Positions 10,158 to 22,487 of a DNA stretch of 64,000 nt are shown in pieces. Source of the DNA: Benincasa hispida (Eukaryota > Streptophyta > Magnoliopsida > Cucurbitales > Cucurbitaceae). The position numbers and the translations under genes were made by a program. Below the pieces are notes generated by a model, which was not told the DNA's origin, searched no databases, and was given only the letters and a program-made list of their open reading frames with translations. The DNA lies in the NCBI RefSeq assembly GCF_009727055.1, contig NC_052350.1, positions 29,664,442 to 29,728,441 of the forward strand. Reading direction: 5' to 3'. The stretch's first letter is position 1. Every line of letters starts with the position of its first letter.

Positions 10158-12133
10158 CCCTCTTATGACAACTACTGCCCAACATACTCCTGTAAACCTA
10201 TGACCTAGGCTTCTGTTAACCCTGATTAGCAGTTATAATTATTCAAAACTTAATACATAACCATTGCAATAGCTCAAGGCATAATGACTACAACTAATAA
10301 AACAAACAGCTCCAACATACATAACAATTTCAGGAAGACTAGACCTGTTTACAATAGCAGTTCGATATAAGTTCTACCATGTTCCCATCGCATGTACATA
10401 TAAAACAAGGGTTTTAACAGGACTTAGTAGACCACCTAAAATTCAAGCCTTCTATGATTCTTGAGTAATGACTAACTTGCGGAACCACTAGGCTTTAGAA
10501 CGTTGGTCGCTACCTGGGGAGAAAAACATTAAAAAGAGTGAGCTTTAAATGCCCATTGAGTGACTTCTTTAAAGTAAATATACTTTCATTAACTCATGAT
10601 TTAAACATGTTAATAGTAAAATATTTACATTCACATTCCATGGTTCAGAAATAAGAATTTAAAATAGGGAAATCATGGCATGTAAACCTTGAATTAAAAC
10701 TCATCAACATTTCCTGTAAAACTCATCTATTCCCTTGCCTGAACATGTGGGAGAACCCTTTTGTGCAATCCCTAATAACTTTAGTGAGAGAGCGCCCTTT
10801 TGCTCAATCTCATCAACGTTAATAACATGGATCTTATGTGCATGTAGAATTGGATATAATCCCGCATACCTTGCCTTACCTTCGATAGCAAGGATCGCCA
10901 TATAACTAGGTATCTTACCATACATTCGGTACCAAATGCTTAGGAGTAGGTTCTACTTAGAAAATATTTACATTAATACCATAAACATCATACTCATCAT
11001 CATATTTAAGTGAATCAGTAAATAGCTCATTTTAAATGCTAAATCATGATATAAAACTCAAGTGGGGCGCATGGAAATTATGTGTAAAAACCATCTTTAA
11101 ATCATTAACATGCATTCATACTCCTTTTACTTAAAGCATGCAATGAAACATCATGACTAAAACAACTATGCATTGGAAAAATCAAGATAAAGTTGACTAT
11201 GCGTTGAAAATTCATAAGTGAAATACTTAGCGAATATTTTGAAAATTAGTCACTCACTGTCTTAAGCTACTTATCCAAGGGGTTTGTAAGCCTCTCCCAC
11301 TTGCGCCTGCCCTATAATAAGAAATTTTCCCTTGGTCAATATCATTAGATCCCTTTTAAGCTTAACATAACAGTTAACTTAACATTATCGCATATACAAA
11401 ACTTATCGCATCATGACTGAGTTCATCGCATCATTTAACTTAGCCATTTCACCTTCCTCTTGGTCTAAGACTGGCTACCCTCTCTATTGGGTGCTTAATG
11501 GTCTCGAGGACATGCCTTTGTGTCTATGCATTAATCAAACTTCGCATGCTTTATTCATGCCTGTGTGTATTGCCACATATCTTGGCAAGTCGGTTGCGTG
11601 CTTATTCTTTGTTTGCAGCTGCCTACTTATTCATCCATGCATCATTTCAGGTTCCAATATTTTAAACCTTATATCTTTAATTCCAGCTAACAATAAAATA
11701 ATTTTTTTTCCAAGAATATGTTCAAAACTTTTAACATGATTACCTTAGAATCTGAGCATTAATTCTTCTTAATTTGAGCTGCCAAACTTCAAGTCCCTTC
11801 AAACCTGTTCAATAACCCCTTAGTTCCTTCAAAGCTTCATAAGCACTCACATTTCTTGGTAGGTGTAAACAAAATTTGGCAAAACTGATTTCTTCTTTGC
11901 AAGCCTTATTTATACTTGAGCTTGTATGGGAGCTAATCTCGACTAAATGCCACTTGGCATGCTAATCCTTAACTTAGAATCTCTAAGGTTGCCACTTAGT
12001 CTACTAACTGCGGTGATTAACCATAATGCTTAGCTTTATCATCATCGCATAGATCTTGCAATCACTTAGACCCCATCATCGATTATCACATACCTTGGTC
12101 GTAATTGCATCACCTTGTCTTAAGTGTTCTTAG
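10093..12133 (-). mobile_element. F1: gypsy-type LTR, left part
   Basis: The segment begins TGTCACACCC. It shares several blocks, in inverted orientation, with F2 (61317-62053), for example the stretch around 10495-10565 with 'ctacctgggga' and 'cccattgagtgac'. A minus-strand TATA box at 11906-11914 suggests a minus orientation. It stops exactly at CTTAG (12129-12133), the target site of element A, and resumes at 51556. The class is inferred from the terminal sequence style; no coding domain is seen in F1. The small minus-strand frame at 10704-10925 lies in this LTR and is not considered a gene. Confidence 0.5.
11906..11914 (-). promoter_or_regulatory. Putative LTR TATA box (F1)
   Basis: TATAAATAA on the minus strand, followed by a G/A-rich leader, within the F1 LTR. 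Sequence-only inference. Confidence 0.35.
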
Positions 12134-13969
12134 TGTTGCGTTTTATGCCCTAAAACTCGTAGATAGTAAATGTTATTAATTGACCATCATCAATAAAGAG
12201 TTATGAATGTTAAATCAATCAATGTTATTGTTTGTATTGTTGTTTATTTTCTTTTAATAATTCTAAATCCAATAAACTAACATCCAAGGTTGTCTTATAA
12301 GTCTTGAACTATATATGGACACTTACAGGAATCAATGTTCAAGATACAGCCTAAAGGGTCTATAGTATAGGGATAAGGTTGGGTACCTTATCCTCGTAAC
12401 ACTATGGATACGAAACACTTTGTATTTGATACAAATGTAATGATCCAATGCGCTTGTGTAGGTGACACACGGGTAGAGATATCCTATGCAATGAGTTTGC
12501 ATAAGATTGGATCGCGAAATAGTAACCACTAAATGTAACACTGTTGACTAGTCAGGTTTCTATTTTAATAGGATGACCTAGGCAATTTAGTCTTAATCTT
12601 GAGTATATTATGAACTCATGTTCATGAGGGAATGTCCTTTGATTTGCATGGGTGAGGGTGACCAGTTTGTCTACCAATATTCCTATCATTTTAGGGACAA
12701 GACCGAATGGGAAACTAAGAACATAATAATACAAGATGGAATTTACTCATTCCCGCCTTAAGGGTAAGTAGATGAATTTTCCCTTAAGTGGTGTCTCCGG
12801 GACTTGAACAAAGGGTCCTACCCTCTCGTTGACTTGAGAGAGATTTCTATTTATTGGTTGGACCATAAACAAGTTGTTCATTAGAGGAGCATGATACTTA
12901 AGGAGTCAGAGGTAACCCAAGAGTAAAATGGTAATTTGACCCAGTTGGAGTTATGAACACTCGTGAAGGACTAACGTACTGGTATTGGTCTATATCCGTG
13001 GACACATAAATATATATGTAATGAGAAGAATGCAGTTGTGGGTCTTTAGTAGAGTGTACTCACAGTTAACGAATATTGATCAATTTGGCTGATGAGTTTA
13101 GCCAAATAATCTCATATCGTTGGAGCTTCTAATTTATAAGTCTACCAAATCCTCTTGTTAGCTCACTAGAGGATACTTAAAAGGAATAATTTGAATTGTT
13201 CAAATTAATTTAAGGAAACTATGTTAATATGATTAATATATAAATGTGGATATGATCTATAATTAAATTGGAAAGTGATAATTGAATAATATTCAAATTA
13301 ATTAATTCAAGTGAATTAGATTCACAAAGAATTAATTAATAGAGAGATTTTGCACATATACATAAGATGTATATGATAATTAAATATATACATTAAATTG
13401 GGTTTAATGTATAAATAGTTATTTAATTATTGGGAAAATTAAAATTAAATAAGTGTTATTTAATTGGACTAATTAATTAAGTGTTATTTAATTAAATGGG
13501 CTAATTGATTAAATAGGTGTTATTTAATTAATTATAGAAAATGGAAAAAAAAATAGGAAAAGGGCTTGAAAAGACCTCTCTACGACCCTTTGGGAAGACA
13601 CACTGAAACACACAACACATGCATAACTTTTTTCCTAAGCCATAAAGAAAATCATTTCTATTCTCCAAAACCCTTTTCTCCTCTCCCCCTCTCAATAGTT
13701 GGATACTACCTATCCCTCTCGTGTAGTGTTTAAGATTGTTCAAGAAATTGTTCGTGATCAAAATCATTGGAGATCCGTTCGTTGGAACTAGAAAAGGGTT
13801 GTTCGTGGCACTTGGGAATCTACAAAGGTAAGAATTGTTCTAATCTTGCCCTAATACATGTTAATTTATATGTTTACATATTATGTTTTGTATAATGTTT
13901 TTGTTTAATGAAAATCGAATTGCAGGATGCAAGGCATTCTCACAAAACGTGGGATTCGATCCCCTTTCA
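12134..13969 (+). repeat. Element A 5' LTR
   Basis: The 1836-bp LTR starts TGTTGCG and ends CCCCTTTCA. It aligns over its length with the 3' LTR (37652-39290 plus 51280-51555), at roughly 12% difference by eye in the first 370 bp. A 'tctctatataagccc'-type stretch present in the 3' LTR (39091-39105) is missing here near 13570, so this copy has lost its TATA box. Confidence 0.85.
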
Positions 13970-13971
13970 AT

Positions 13972-13983
13972 TGGTATCAAAGC
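13972..13983 (+). other. Element A primer-binding site (Met-tRNA type)
   Basis: TGGTATCAAAGC starts two bases after the LTR end. It differs by one base from TGGTATCAGAGC, the site typical of copia elements primed by initiator Met-tRNA. Minus-strand DNA synthesis would start here. Confidence 0.85.
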
Positions 13984-16170
13984 TAATTCCTTACATCTTC
14001 TTTTCATATTTTTCGAAACAAAATCGTTTAAAGGTGGGTTTTCATATTCTTCATTATGAATGTTTGAATGTTGGTTTACAAAATTAGATGTTTTCGATTT
14101 TGACACTAGATTACTTTTTAATTTGATTAAATTGTAAGGGCCCATTGTATAGGCAATTTAATTCTTGCTTCGAGTCTGTAAGTCCATGTCGATCAATAGA
14201 GTAACGGTTGCTGAAGAGATCGGGAAGAAAAGAAGACATCCAGGATGAGTTTGGAGCTAAAAACATGCAGAATAGGAGTGTTCTGTCGATCAGCGTCGCA
14301 ACGCTGAAAGGTAGAGGCAATGCGTTGCGATCGCAGAATTGCAATACTCCAAGTTTGGACGAAGCAAAAGCGGCGCGCGCGGGACGTTTTCAGCTACTGA
14401 TTTAACCTAATTTTTTTTGTAATTTTTAAATCTATTATTAATTAATTAAACTAATATAATAGCTATATTAATTTAATCAATTAATTTTGTTTTAGGGTGC
14501 CAAAATCGGTCCAATTTTTTTTTTGTTTAATTTAATTATGCATTGGATGGATATATTACTATTATTATTTTTTGAATTCATATTACATATTGTATGTCAT
14601 ATAGATTCAAAAATACCCATCTTAGAAAACATGTACATGCATCATAATTAAATATAAAGTGTTATATTTTATAGATGCATGATTGAATTGGCATGCTCAT
14701 GCATCATAATATAAGTGTTATGTTAGTGATGTATGACTAACCTAAGCATGTTCATGCATCATACTATACATTAAATTGCTCTAATAAATAGTGGAATGAT
14801 GTATGTGAATGCTTAAAGTTTTTATAGATTTAATAATTCATTAATTTATAAAAAGTTATAGTATTAATGAGATAGATTAAATCTAGATTGCATCATATGT
14901 CCAAATTATTTTAAATGGTTTAAAATTGATCTATTATTTCTAATGGGATTAGGAATAGGTAATCTTTTTAAATTTGTTTTAATAGAATTAAAATGAATTT
15001 CAATAAAAGATTAAATTTATAAAATAATTGTCCATAAGTGACTTTTGTCTAAGGAAGGTTCTATCTAAGAGGAGGTATTTAAGTTGATGGAATTAGAACA
15101 TCTCCACCTGGGAATCGACCTGAAAGGTGAATTGGGCAAATATTTTATAAGCATGAAATAAATTATTGATTTTATTAAAAGAGTTTAATAAATGAAATCA
15201 AGTATTGTTAAATTATTCAATATAAATGTTATATTGAGCAAATTTAAATTACTTAGATAAATTCGTTAGCTGGGCTTTAACTAAGTATAATAAAATCTTA
15301 ATAAAATATTAGAATACTTTAGTGGGAGAAAGTTGGTATATATGATATATCAAATTTCAGCTCTCACATCCCCAAGAGTTCACACCATGAGATCCATGCT
15401 AGTTCGTGTCGCCCTGGGCATGACCTCCCTTTGGAAAGTGTTTGCATAAGTCAATAACAATGTGAATGAGAAAAGTGTTCATAGTAAGTGGGAGAGGGAC
15501 GCGTGTCAACGTATCCCATGGTCTCCTCCATTAGGTTGCACCGTGAGATTCCTATGGCTCGCCTGCATGTCGTCCTAGAGCGACCATCCCTTCGAAAGGC
15601 CTCAACATAGGGGTCGGAAAAACGAAAACTCTAGCAATGGATAGAATTTCTTAGGTTAATCTTCAATAGTTGTCTTTCCCTTCGGTAGCCTCTTGAAACA
15701 TATCTTTGGGATTTAAAAATGGGAGGGTCACACTTACGAGATGAATTAAGTTAATTAATGAATCTAGTTAATGAATCTTTGATTGAAAGAACGACAGCTA
15801 AAAAACTATAGGAATAAGAGTTATTCTAATATTGATGATTGGCTGAGATTTTCTCAATATAGAGGAGGAGTAGCTTACCACCCTTTGGTGGCTATTGCTC
15901 TAAACCTTTGAAGTATCGTTGCAAAAACTAAAATCAATAGTTTAACTAGTGTTATATGATTATATGTGTTTTTTCTAAATCGATTAGATAATTAAGTAAT
16001 GGGTTATGACAAAGATAACTAATAAAGTCAATTGATTGTTATATGTTTCAACATGTTTTCCACAATCATATCTTTGCTAAAAAATGAGAAATTAACTGTG
16101 AAAACTATGCGACATGGAAATCTAACCTGAATACAATTCTGGTTGTTGATGATTTGTTGTTTATCATGCA
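13984..16170 (+). other. Element A untranslated leader
   Basis: This 2.2-kb non-coding leader separates the primer site from gag. It includes two related blocks about 157 bp apart (from about 15378 and 15534), each with a (C)ACC(A/G)TGAGAT start and a CC(C)TTCG/CCTTTGG segment. Matching blocks occur in the leader of element B1 (minus strand, 23740-24022). I see no gene; the open frames at 13861-14405 are shadows. Confidence 0.55.
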
Positions 16171-16600
16171 GAGGAATGTTCTCCAGTCCCCACTCAAAAT
16201 GCATCTCAAGCATTGAAAGATGCTTATGACCGTTGGATGAAGGCCATTGACAAGGCTCGAGTCTACATTTTGGCAAGTCTGTCTGACGTTCTTACCAAGA
16301 AGCATGAGACAATGATGACTACACGTCAAATCAGAGTCCCTACTAGGAGATGTTTGGACAACCGTTCGCTCAGATCCGGCACGAGACCCTCAAGTACAAT
16401 GTGAGCATGAAAGAGAACCAATCAGTGAGAGAACATGTGCTCCACCTGATGGTCCATTTCAATGTTGCCGAAATGAATGGTGCGGTCATGGATGAGCATA
16501 GTCAAGTGTCTTTTATTTTGGAATCTCTTCTGAAGTGTTTTCTTCAATTCTGCAGCAATGCGGTAATAAACAAAATACAATACAATTTAAGGAACTCTTA
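16171..16600 (+). pseudogene. Element A gag, first part (broken)
   Basis: This is the copia gag polyprotein region (UBN2-type capsid), which would assemble the particle around element RNA. The translation reads DAYDRWMKAIDKARVYILASL, then after a frameshift near 16340 continues in another frame with MFGQPFAQIRHE, VREHVLHLMVHFNVAEMNG and VSFILESL. These blocks are characteristic of plant copia gag. The frame ends where the B2 LTR inserts (about 16601). The continuation, with a QSLMKGK-type block, is found at 30060. No zinc knuckle is present in this part. Confidence 0.8.
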
Positions 16601-17637
16601 TCAAAGAGAACCCATGAGCGGAAGCACGATCGATCCAAATTCATTGTGACAGAATTACAATCATTCACAAACATACAAACTAGTTATGCATTTTCTAACA
16701 AATTACAACATGCTTTAGAAATTAAATACAAAAGGAGTGAGAGACTTACCTTTAAAGAACACTTCTTCCATAGATCTCTCGCTCTCGTGAAAACTTGGAC
16801 CAGCAACCTCTCGCTGTCTCTACAATCGCCTACCCAATCGTCTGGTCAATCATGAACAAGTAACCTCTCGGACAACACCACTCAGTAACCTTGGTATTCT
16901 CGGAGTGAGAATCCAGGAGGTGTGGGCTCAGTTGGATTTAGTAGAGGAAAGGAGGAAACAACGATCACACTATACGACCAAGCAAGTGGAAGAGTATACT
17001 GTCTATCATATAGACTTTGTGCTTGATCGTATAGTAACACTCAGCAGGTACACGATCGTTTAGGAAAAATAGGTGTGATCGTTTACATGATCGTTTAGTG
17101 AATCTCGCTTCCCACGCGATCGTTTAGTAAAACTTTACACGATCGTTTAGTCAAAGGCGCGTGTACACTATCGTTTAGACAAACACATGAAGGTTGTCGT
17201 GTAGTCTCTCGTGAGCTAAACGATTAGCAGTGTACTTAATGAAGTGATTTCTTACAAATAGAAAAAAAAATCATTTTATCCTTCAGTTATGAAAACTAAA
17301 TATAATCTCCCTCTTTCACGCAATAATTATCATATAATTTTTTTAATTATAAATAAATATAATAACTAACTTATCATATTATATTTATAACCTATAGTTT
17401 TAATAACACATCATATGTAACATTTAAACCATAGTTCTTTTCTCCTTTACTTGATATAAATCATATTTATATCAAATTTCTCCAATTAATGTATCTCATA
17501 CATCATATCAATTATATCATATATAACTGAACCGGTTTAATCATATCATGTATAATCAAACTTCCTCTTGTCAATTTGAACACTTCAAACTAACCCAAAA
17601 ACGGATTCTCAACTTGAATCCATTGAGTTACCAAGGG
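16601..17637 (-). repeat. B2: solo B-family LTR, left part
   Basis: It aligns with the B-family LTR end seen at 17638, 25950, 33521 and 63389 ('catgag(c)..gcggaag.atcg'). It carries the family's GATCGTTTAG motif cluster at about 17050-17180. It breaks at 'ttaccaaggg', where element B1 inserts, and resumes at 28999. Total length is about 2.1 kb, the expected size of one LTR, and no B2 internal sequence is present. It is therefore a solo LTR left by LTR-LTR recombination. The frames at 16535-16855 read through it and are not genes. Confidence 0.7.
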
Positions 17638-19701
17638 TGAAGGAAATCAAACATGAGGATTTCCATGAGTAGTGGAAGGATCGTTCCAAATTCCATTTGA
17701 AATTGAACACTAACAATTATAGTCAATGAATGAAAACTAACAGGTCATGCACAACAAGAAATTACAGCATGCTTTAAGACAGAGTCAAGGGATAGAGTAT
17801 GCATATCTTTGAAGAAACATTCTTCACGACTCCCTCAATCAATTTCCAAGCGTCCGAGACATCAATACACAGCCCTCGAACAACATGACCGGTGCACAAC
17901 ACGAATACAACTATCACGAACCCAACGAACGACCTCTAGAACCTCAAAATCAATCGAGTTGAGTGAGGATAACACCATAATGGTTACCTTGGTATTCTCG
18001 GTGTGAGAATCCAGGAGTTGTGGGCTCTGTATGAACTTGGCTTGAGGAAGAGACAAGAGGACAACAATCGTATAGACGATCAAGCAAGTGGTAGATGGTA
18101 TGTTGTCTATCGTATAGACGATATATTTGATCGTGTAGAAAATAGCAACCTATCGTAAGACAATGCCACACGATCGTTTAGCTACAACCAGCTGAGTGAA
18201 CTATCGTATAGTTAATGTCCACGATCGTTTAGTCTCTCTAATAGCTATCGCTTAGTGAAACGCTTTCACTTGATAGCTTTACCGTGAGTACTTTCCGAAT
18301 TGAAATAACTCTATTATTTTAGGAAAACATTTTTCCTTTTATCTCACAATTACCATAAAACTACCAATAACCTCCCACTCAATTTGTTATTAGAGAAAAA
18401 GAGATAATTATCAAATAATTAATATTATTATAAATATATATGATAACCAACTTACTATATTATATTTATAACCTATAGTTTTAATATTTCATCTCATGAA
18501 ACATATAAACCATAGTTCTTTTTCTGTTTCATGGTATTTAATGTAAATCATATTTATATTAATCCTCCACTTGATGTATCTCATACATCACACCAATTAT
18601 ATCATATATAATTGAATTTCCTCATGTCAATTTGAACATTTCAAATCAATCCCAAGAACTGATTCTCAACTTGAATCCATTGAGCTACCAAGGGGACTTT
18701 ATGAACCTGTAGCTTGAAGCTCCAACAGTACGTGAATAATTGATTAAACTCTTTAGTCATGGGATCCACCATCTGTTAACTACTGGGCACTCCACTAAAT
18801 ACCGACAATTACACTCTCCTCACTACAAATATATTTTGTGTCCATATCAACCAATCAACAGTGTGATAACCTTAACAGATCGCTCGTAAGTATAGCTAGA
18901 CCAATTTACCGTTATGCTCGTTTAGTTACATCTAACTTCTAAAATACCACTGATTCCTCTAATGAACATAAGTCATAGTCCTACTATGACTGAGTTCTCT
19001 TTTCCAAAAAGAGGATATGGCCACTATGTTCAAGACCCAAAATCAACCTTTAAGGGAGCAATCTATCTATTTACTCCTACTTCGGGGAATGAGTGAATTC
19101 CATCTTGTGTAACTGAGTTCTCAGCTCCCAAATCAGACAAATCCCCAAAAGGGCAGGCTTGTTAAGTTGACAATTTGGCCACTCTCACCCATACTAATCA
19201 AAGGATAACCCCTCAAAGGCAAGAGTTCCTAAAACACTCAAGATTAAGGTCATGTCACCTATGGTCGTTTAGGTGAGATGTAAATCTCAAGTATCAACGA
19301 CGTTATATAAAGATATGAATCATATTATGGTCTGGTCTTATAACAACTCTTTGTTTAGGACACTCCCGCTCATATGTCTCCACATGCATGGTCAGGATCA
19401 GACCATCTATAGTAGTTCACAATACTTGCAAACCTTTACAAAGCGGGTCGTATCCGTAGTATCACCAGGATAAGTTATCCCTCCTATATCCTTATACTAC
19501 AGACCTTTTAGATTATTACTTAAGGCATGATTCACTTGTATATCTCATGTACATGCTTAAGTTTACATACAATAACCATGGATCTTTGTTTATTGGATAT
19601 GAGTAAATGAAAAATAAAATAACTCTTATTTTATTCATAACAATGTGTGCGTTGTTTACAAACTACGAGACTTTGGGAGAATTAGGACACCAATCCCAAC
19701 A
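17638..19701 (-). repeat. Element B1 3' LTR
   Basis: The LTR is 2064 bp. On the minus strand it starts TGTTGGGATTGG (19701) and ends ...TTTCCTTCA (17638). It is followed on the left by the AAGGG target duplication. GATCGTTTAG-like motifs cluster near 18040-18260. The open frames inside it (17809-18171, 19273-19473) are shadows. Confidence 0.85.
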
Positions 19702-19713
19702 ATCTCCTACTTG
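19702..19713 (-). other. Element B1 polypurine tract
   Basis: On the minus strand AAGTAGGAGAT immediately precedes the 3' LTR, the usual plus-strand primer site for copia elements. Confidence 0.7.
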
Positions 19714-19815
19714 TCCTAATGCCTCGGGAGACTAATGTACAATACATGAAAAAACAAGTACAATATACAATAAACTAGGGCATACTCTATACCCCAGTAT
19801 CATCTCCCACTTGCC

Positions 19816-20166
19816 CTAGACAAGATGTTGCATGTCTCGTAGACCCAAACACTCGAGATGACCCTCGAACACTTTAGTCGTGGGGGCCTTTGTAAATGGA
19901 TCAACAACATTATGGTCCGACGCAATATTCGTGACTATCACATCACCATGATGCACAATCTCTTTGATCAAATGATATTTCCGTTCTATATGCTTGTCTC
20001 TACGATGATTCCGAGGTTCCTTGGAATTTTCCATAGCCCCGCTGTTATCACAATAGAGAATGGTCAGCAAAGACATATTTGGAACAACTTCTAAATCTGT
20101 AAGGAATTTCCTCAACCAAACAACCTCCTTAGCAACTTCACAAGCGGCTACGTATTCGGCTTCCAC
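19816..20166 (-). pseudogene. Element B1 RNase H domain (3' part of pol)
   Basis: A 116-residue open stretch starts MEAEYVAACEVAKE and continues with YCDNSGAMENSK, KHIERKYHLIKE and the end block VFEGHLECLGLRDM. This is the C-terminal part of copia RNase H, which degrades template RNA during reverse transcription. An in-frame stop separates it from the RT segment (20203-20739), which itself ends in a GYTDSDFQ-like but mutated block. Confidence 0.85.
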
Positions 20167-20202
20167 AGTGGAGTCCGTGATGTATCCTTGCTTGATGTTT
20201 TG

Positions 20203-21122
20203 CTACACTACAGCCCCTCCATTCAGAGTGAACACTGACTCTGATGTTGATTTACGAGAATCTCTATCAGTCTGAAAGTCAGAGTATGTGTATTCTGTAA
20301 GGATCAAATCCTTATCTCCATACACGAGCATGTGGTCCCTCGTTCTCTGAAGATACTTGAGGATCGTCTTAACTGTCGTCCAGTGATCTAATCCTAGATT
20401 GAACTGATAACAACTAAAAATCCCTACTGCATAGCAAATATCAGGTCTAGTACATAACATTACATACATTAAGCTTCCAACAACCGAAGCATACGGAATC
20501 CATCTCATCTCCTCAACCTCTTGAGATTTCTTAGGACATTGATCTCTAAACAAAATAATTCCATGCCTGAAGAGTAGTAAACCCCTCTTGGAATCCTGCA
20601 TCCTATACCTGATCAATATTTGATCAATGTACGATGCTTGAGACAAGATTAACCTCTTGTTCTTACGATCCTGGATGATCTGGATCCCTAGAACATATTG
20701 TGTCTCTCCCAAATATTTCATTTGGAATTGGCTAGCCACTTTTAATGTCAGTCAAAAAGCCTATATCATTCCCAATGAGTAGGATATCATCCACAATTTG
20801 ACCGCACTGTCAAATCTAATGTTCCATGATCCAGACGCTTGTTTCAGCCCATAAGTCGACCTATTAAGCTTGCAAACTCTTTGCTCTTGATCTGGAACGA
20901 TAAACCCCTCTGGTTGAGCCATGTAGATGGTCTCCTCAAGATTACCATTAAGAAAGGCAGTCTTAACGTCCATTTGCCATATCTCATAATCATAAAATGT
21001 GCTATGGATAGAAGTATTCTGATAAACTTCAACATGACAATAGGTGAGAAAGTTTCCTCATTGTCCACTCCCTTAACCTGGGTGTAACCCTTTGCCACGA
21101 GTCTAGCCTTAAAAGTTTGCAC
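20203..21122 (-). pseudogene. Element B1 reverse transcriptase (broken)
   Basis: Three overlapping pieces are seen. The first, 21122-20844, has ARLVAKGYTQVKGVDNEETFSP. The second, 20973-20761, starts MDVKTAFLNGNLEETIYM and reaches YGLKQASGSW. The third, 20739-20203, starts SQFQMKYLGE and runs through SLMYVMLCTRPDICYAVG. A deletion joins the sequence after FDSAVK directly to VDDILLIGND in another frame. The Tyr of the YVDD active site and about 30 residues before it are lost. The enzyme would be inactive. Confidence 0.85.
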
Positions 21123-21342
21123 CTTTCCATCTACACCTCGTTTTCACTTGTAGATCCACTTACACCCCTATAGGTTTTACCCCATCAGGTTGATCCACAA
21201 GTTCCCAGACATTATTGAAGTACATAGATTCCATTTCCTGGTTCATGGCTTTAATCCACTCATCCTTGTCAACATCATCCATTGCTTGCTTATAAGACAA
21301 GATCCTCGACCCCATCACTAGAAATGATATTATGGGCTTCTG

Positions 21343-21675
21343 TCAAACCCATGTAGCGATCTGGTGGGTTCGCACCCTCCCACTATGTCGAGGTAGTCTC
21401 GACTCTTGAGATGGTTGACTAGATGAACCAACATCAACAACTCTTATTGATCTGTCAATCTTTTCAACAACTCTTGTTGAACCCTCAGCAGTCTCTCTAG
21501 AAATCTCATGTAAAACAAGCTTACTTCGTGGTTTATGATCCCTAATGTGGTCTTCTTCCAAGAAGATAGCATTTTTAGAAACAAACACTTTATTCTCACT
21601 CAGATCATAGAAGTATCCACCCCTCGTTTCCTTGGGGTAGCCTACAAAGAGGCAAACTTTCAAATGCGGTTCCAA
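21343..21675 (-). pseudogene. Element B1 integrase C-terminal / linker segment
   Basis: A 110-residue stretch contains VGYPKETRGGYFYDL and the acidic EEDHIRDHKPRSK block, then a Ser/Arg-rich linker ending SGRVRTHQIATWV. It parallels the element A segment at 31620-31849. It joins integrase to RT in the copia polyprotein. Confidence 0.8.
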
Positions 21676-22345
21676 CTTTTTTGGGGTTAGTCACTAGCAC
21701 GTGGGCCAAACACCCCTACATCCTGAAGTGGTGTAAAATACCTTTACGACCTCTCCACAACTCAAAAGGTGTTTCAGAAACACTTTTCGAGGGAACGTTG
21801 TTTAGAATGTAACATGCAATCTCCACTATAAAACCTCAAAACGAGTCTGGAAGAGCATAACTAATCATAGACCGAACCATGTCCAACAAGGTTTTGTTTC
21901 TCCTTTCTGATAAACCATTCTGTTGAGGTGTACTTGGGGTCGAGAGTTGGGTTGTAATTCCATGTTCTATCATATAGTTCTAGAATTAGAGGTCCATATA
22001 CTCTTCACAACGATCAGATCATAGTGTTTTTATCTTTTTACCTAACAAGTTTTCAACTTCAGCCTTATACTTCTTTAACTTGTCAAGGGCTTTAGACTTA
22101 CGTTGCATTAGGTATAGATACCCGTACCTTGAATAATCATCTACGAAAGAGATGAAATATTCATACCCATCTTGAGCTCTAACACTCATCGGACCACAGA
22201 GGTCAGAATGTATAAGCTCTAAGGTATCCTCGGCTCTGTAACCTTTTCCAGTAAAAGGTCGATTGGCCATCTTGCCTTCAAGGCGTGATTCACACACCGG
22301 CAAGGAGTTTTCTTCTAAACTCTTTAGAAGTCTACATTTCACCAA
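21676..22345 (-). pseudogene. Element B1 integrase core (broken)
   Basis: From 22345 the reading is GKMANRPFTGKGYRAED, IHSDLCGP and FVDDYSRYG, giving the first two catalytic Asp residues. After a stop, a second frame near 21905-21950 gives a STPQQNGLSERRN block with the catalytic Glu. Integrase would insert the cDNA into the host chromosome. Stops at several points make it non-functional, although the D, D, E residues are all still present. Confidence 0.8.
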
Positions 22346-22487
22346 CTACTCAATCCTATTGAGGTTGATGTGACCTAATCTTAGATTCTTAGGAGAAACC
22401 TTTGATCTTTTAGCTATTGTCACCGATTTCAGTCTTACGCAAGGATTTTATGACTAACGACCTTAGTACATACAAGTTATTTTCCAT

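Noticed and set aside
10704..10925. 73-residue minus-strand open frame
   Set aside because: It lies inside the F1 LTR, and a related but non-coding version occurs in F2. No protein-like conservation is visible.
11413..11739. 108-residue plus-strand open frame with hydrophobic stretches
   Set aside because: It is antisense within the F1 LTR, with no start context or family match. A chance frame.
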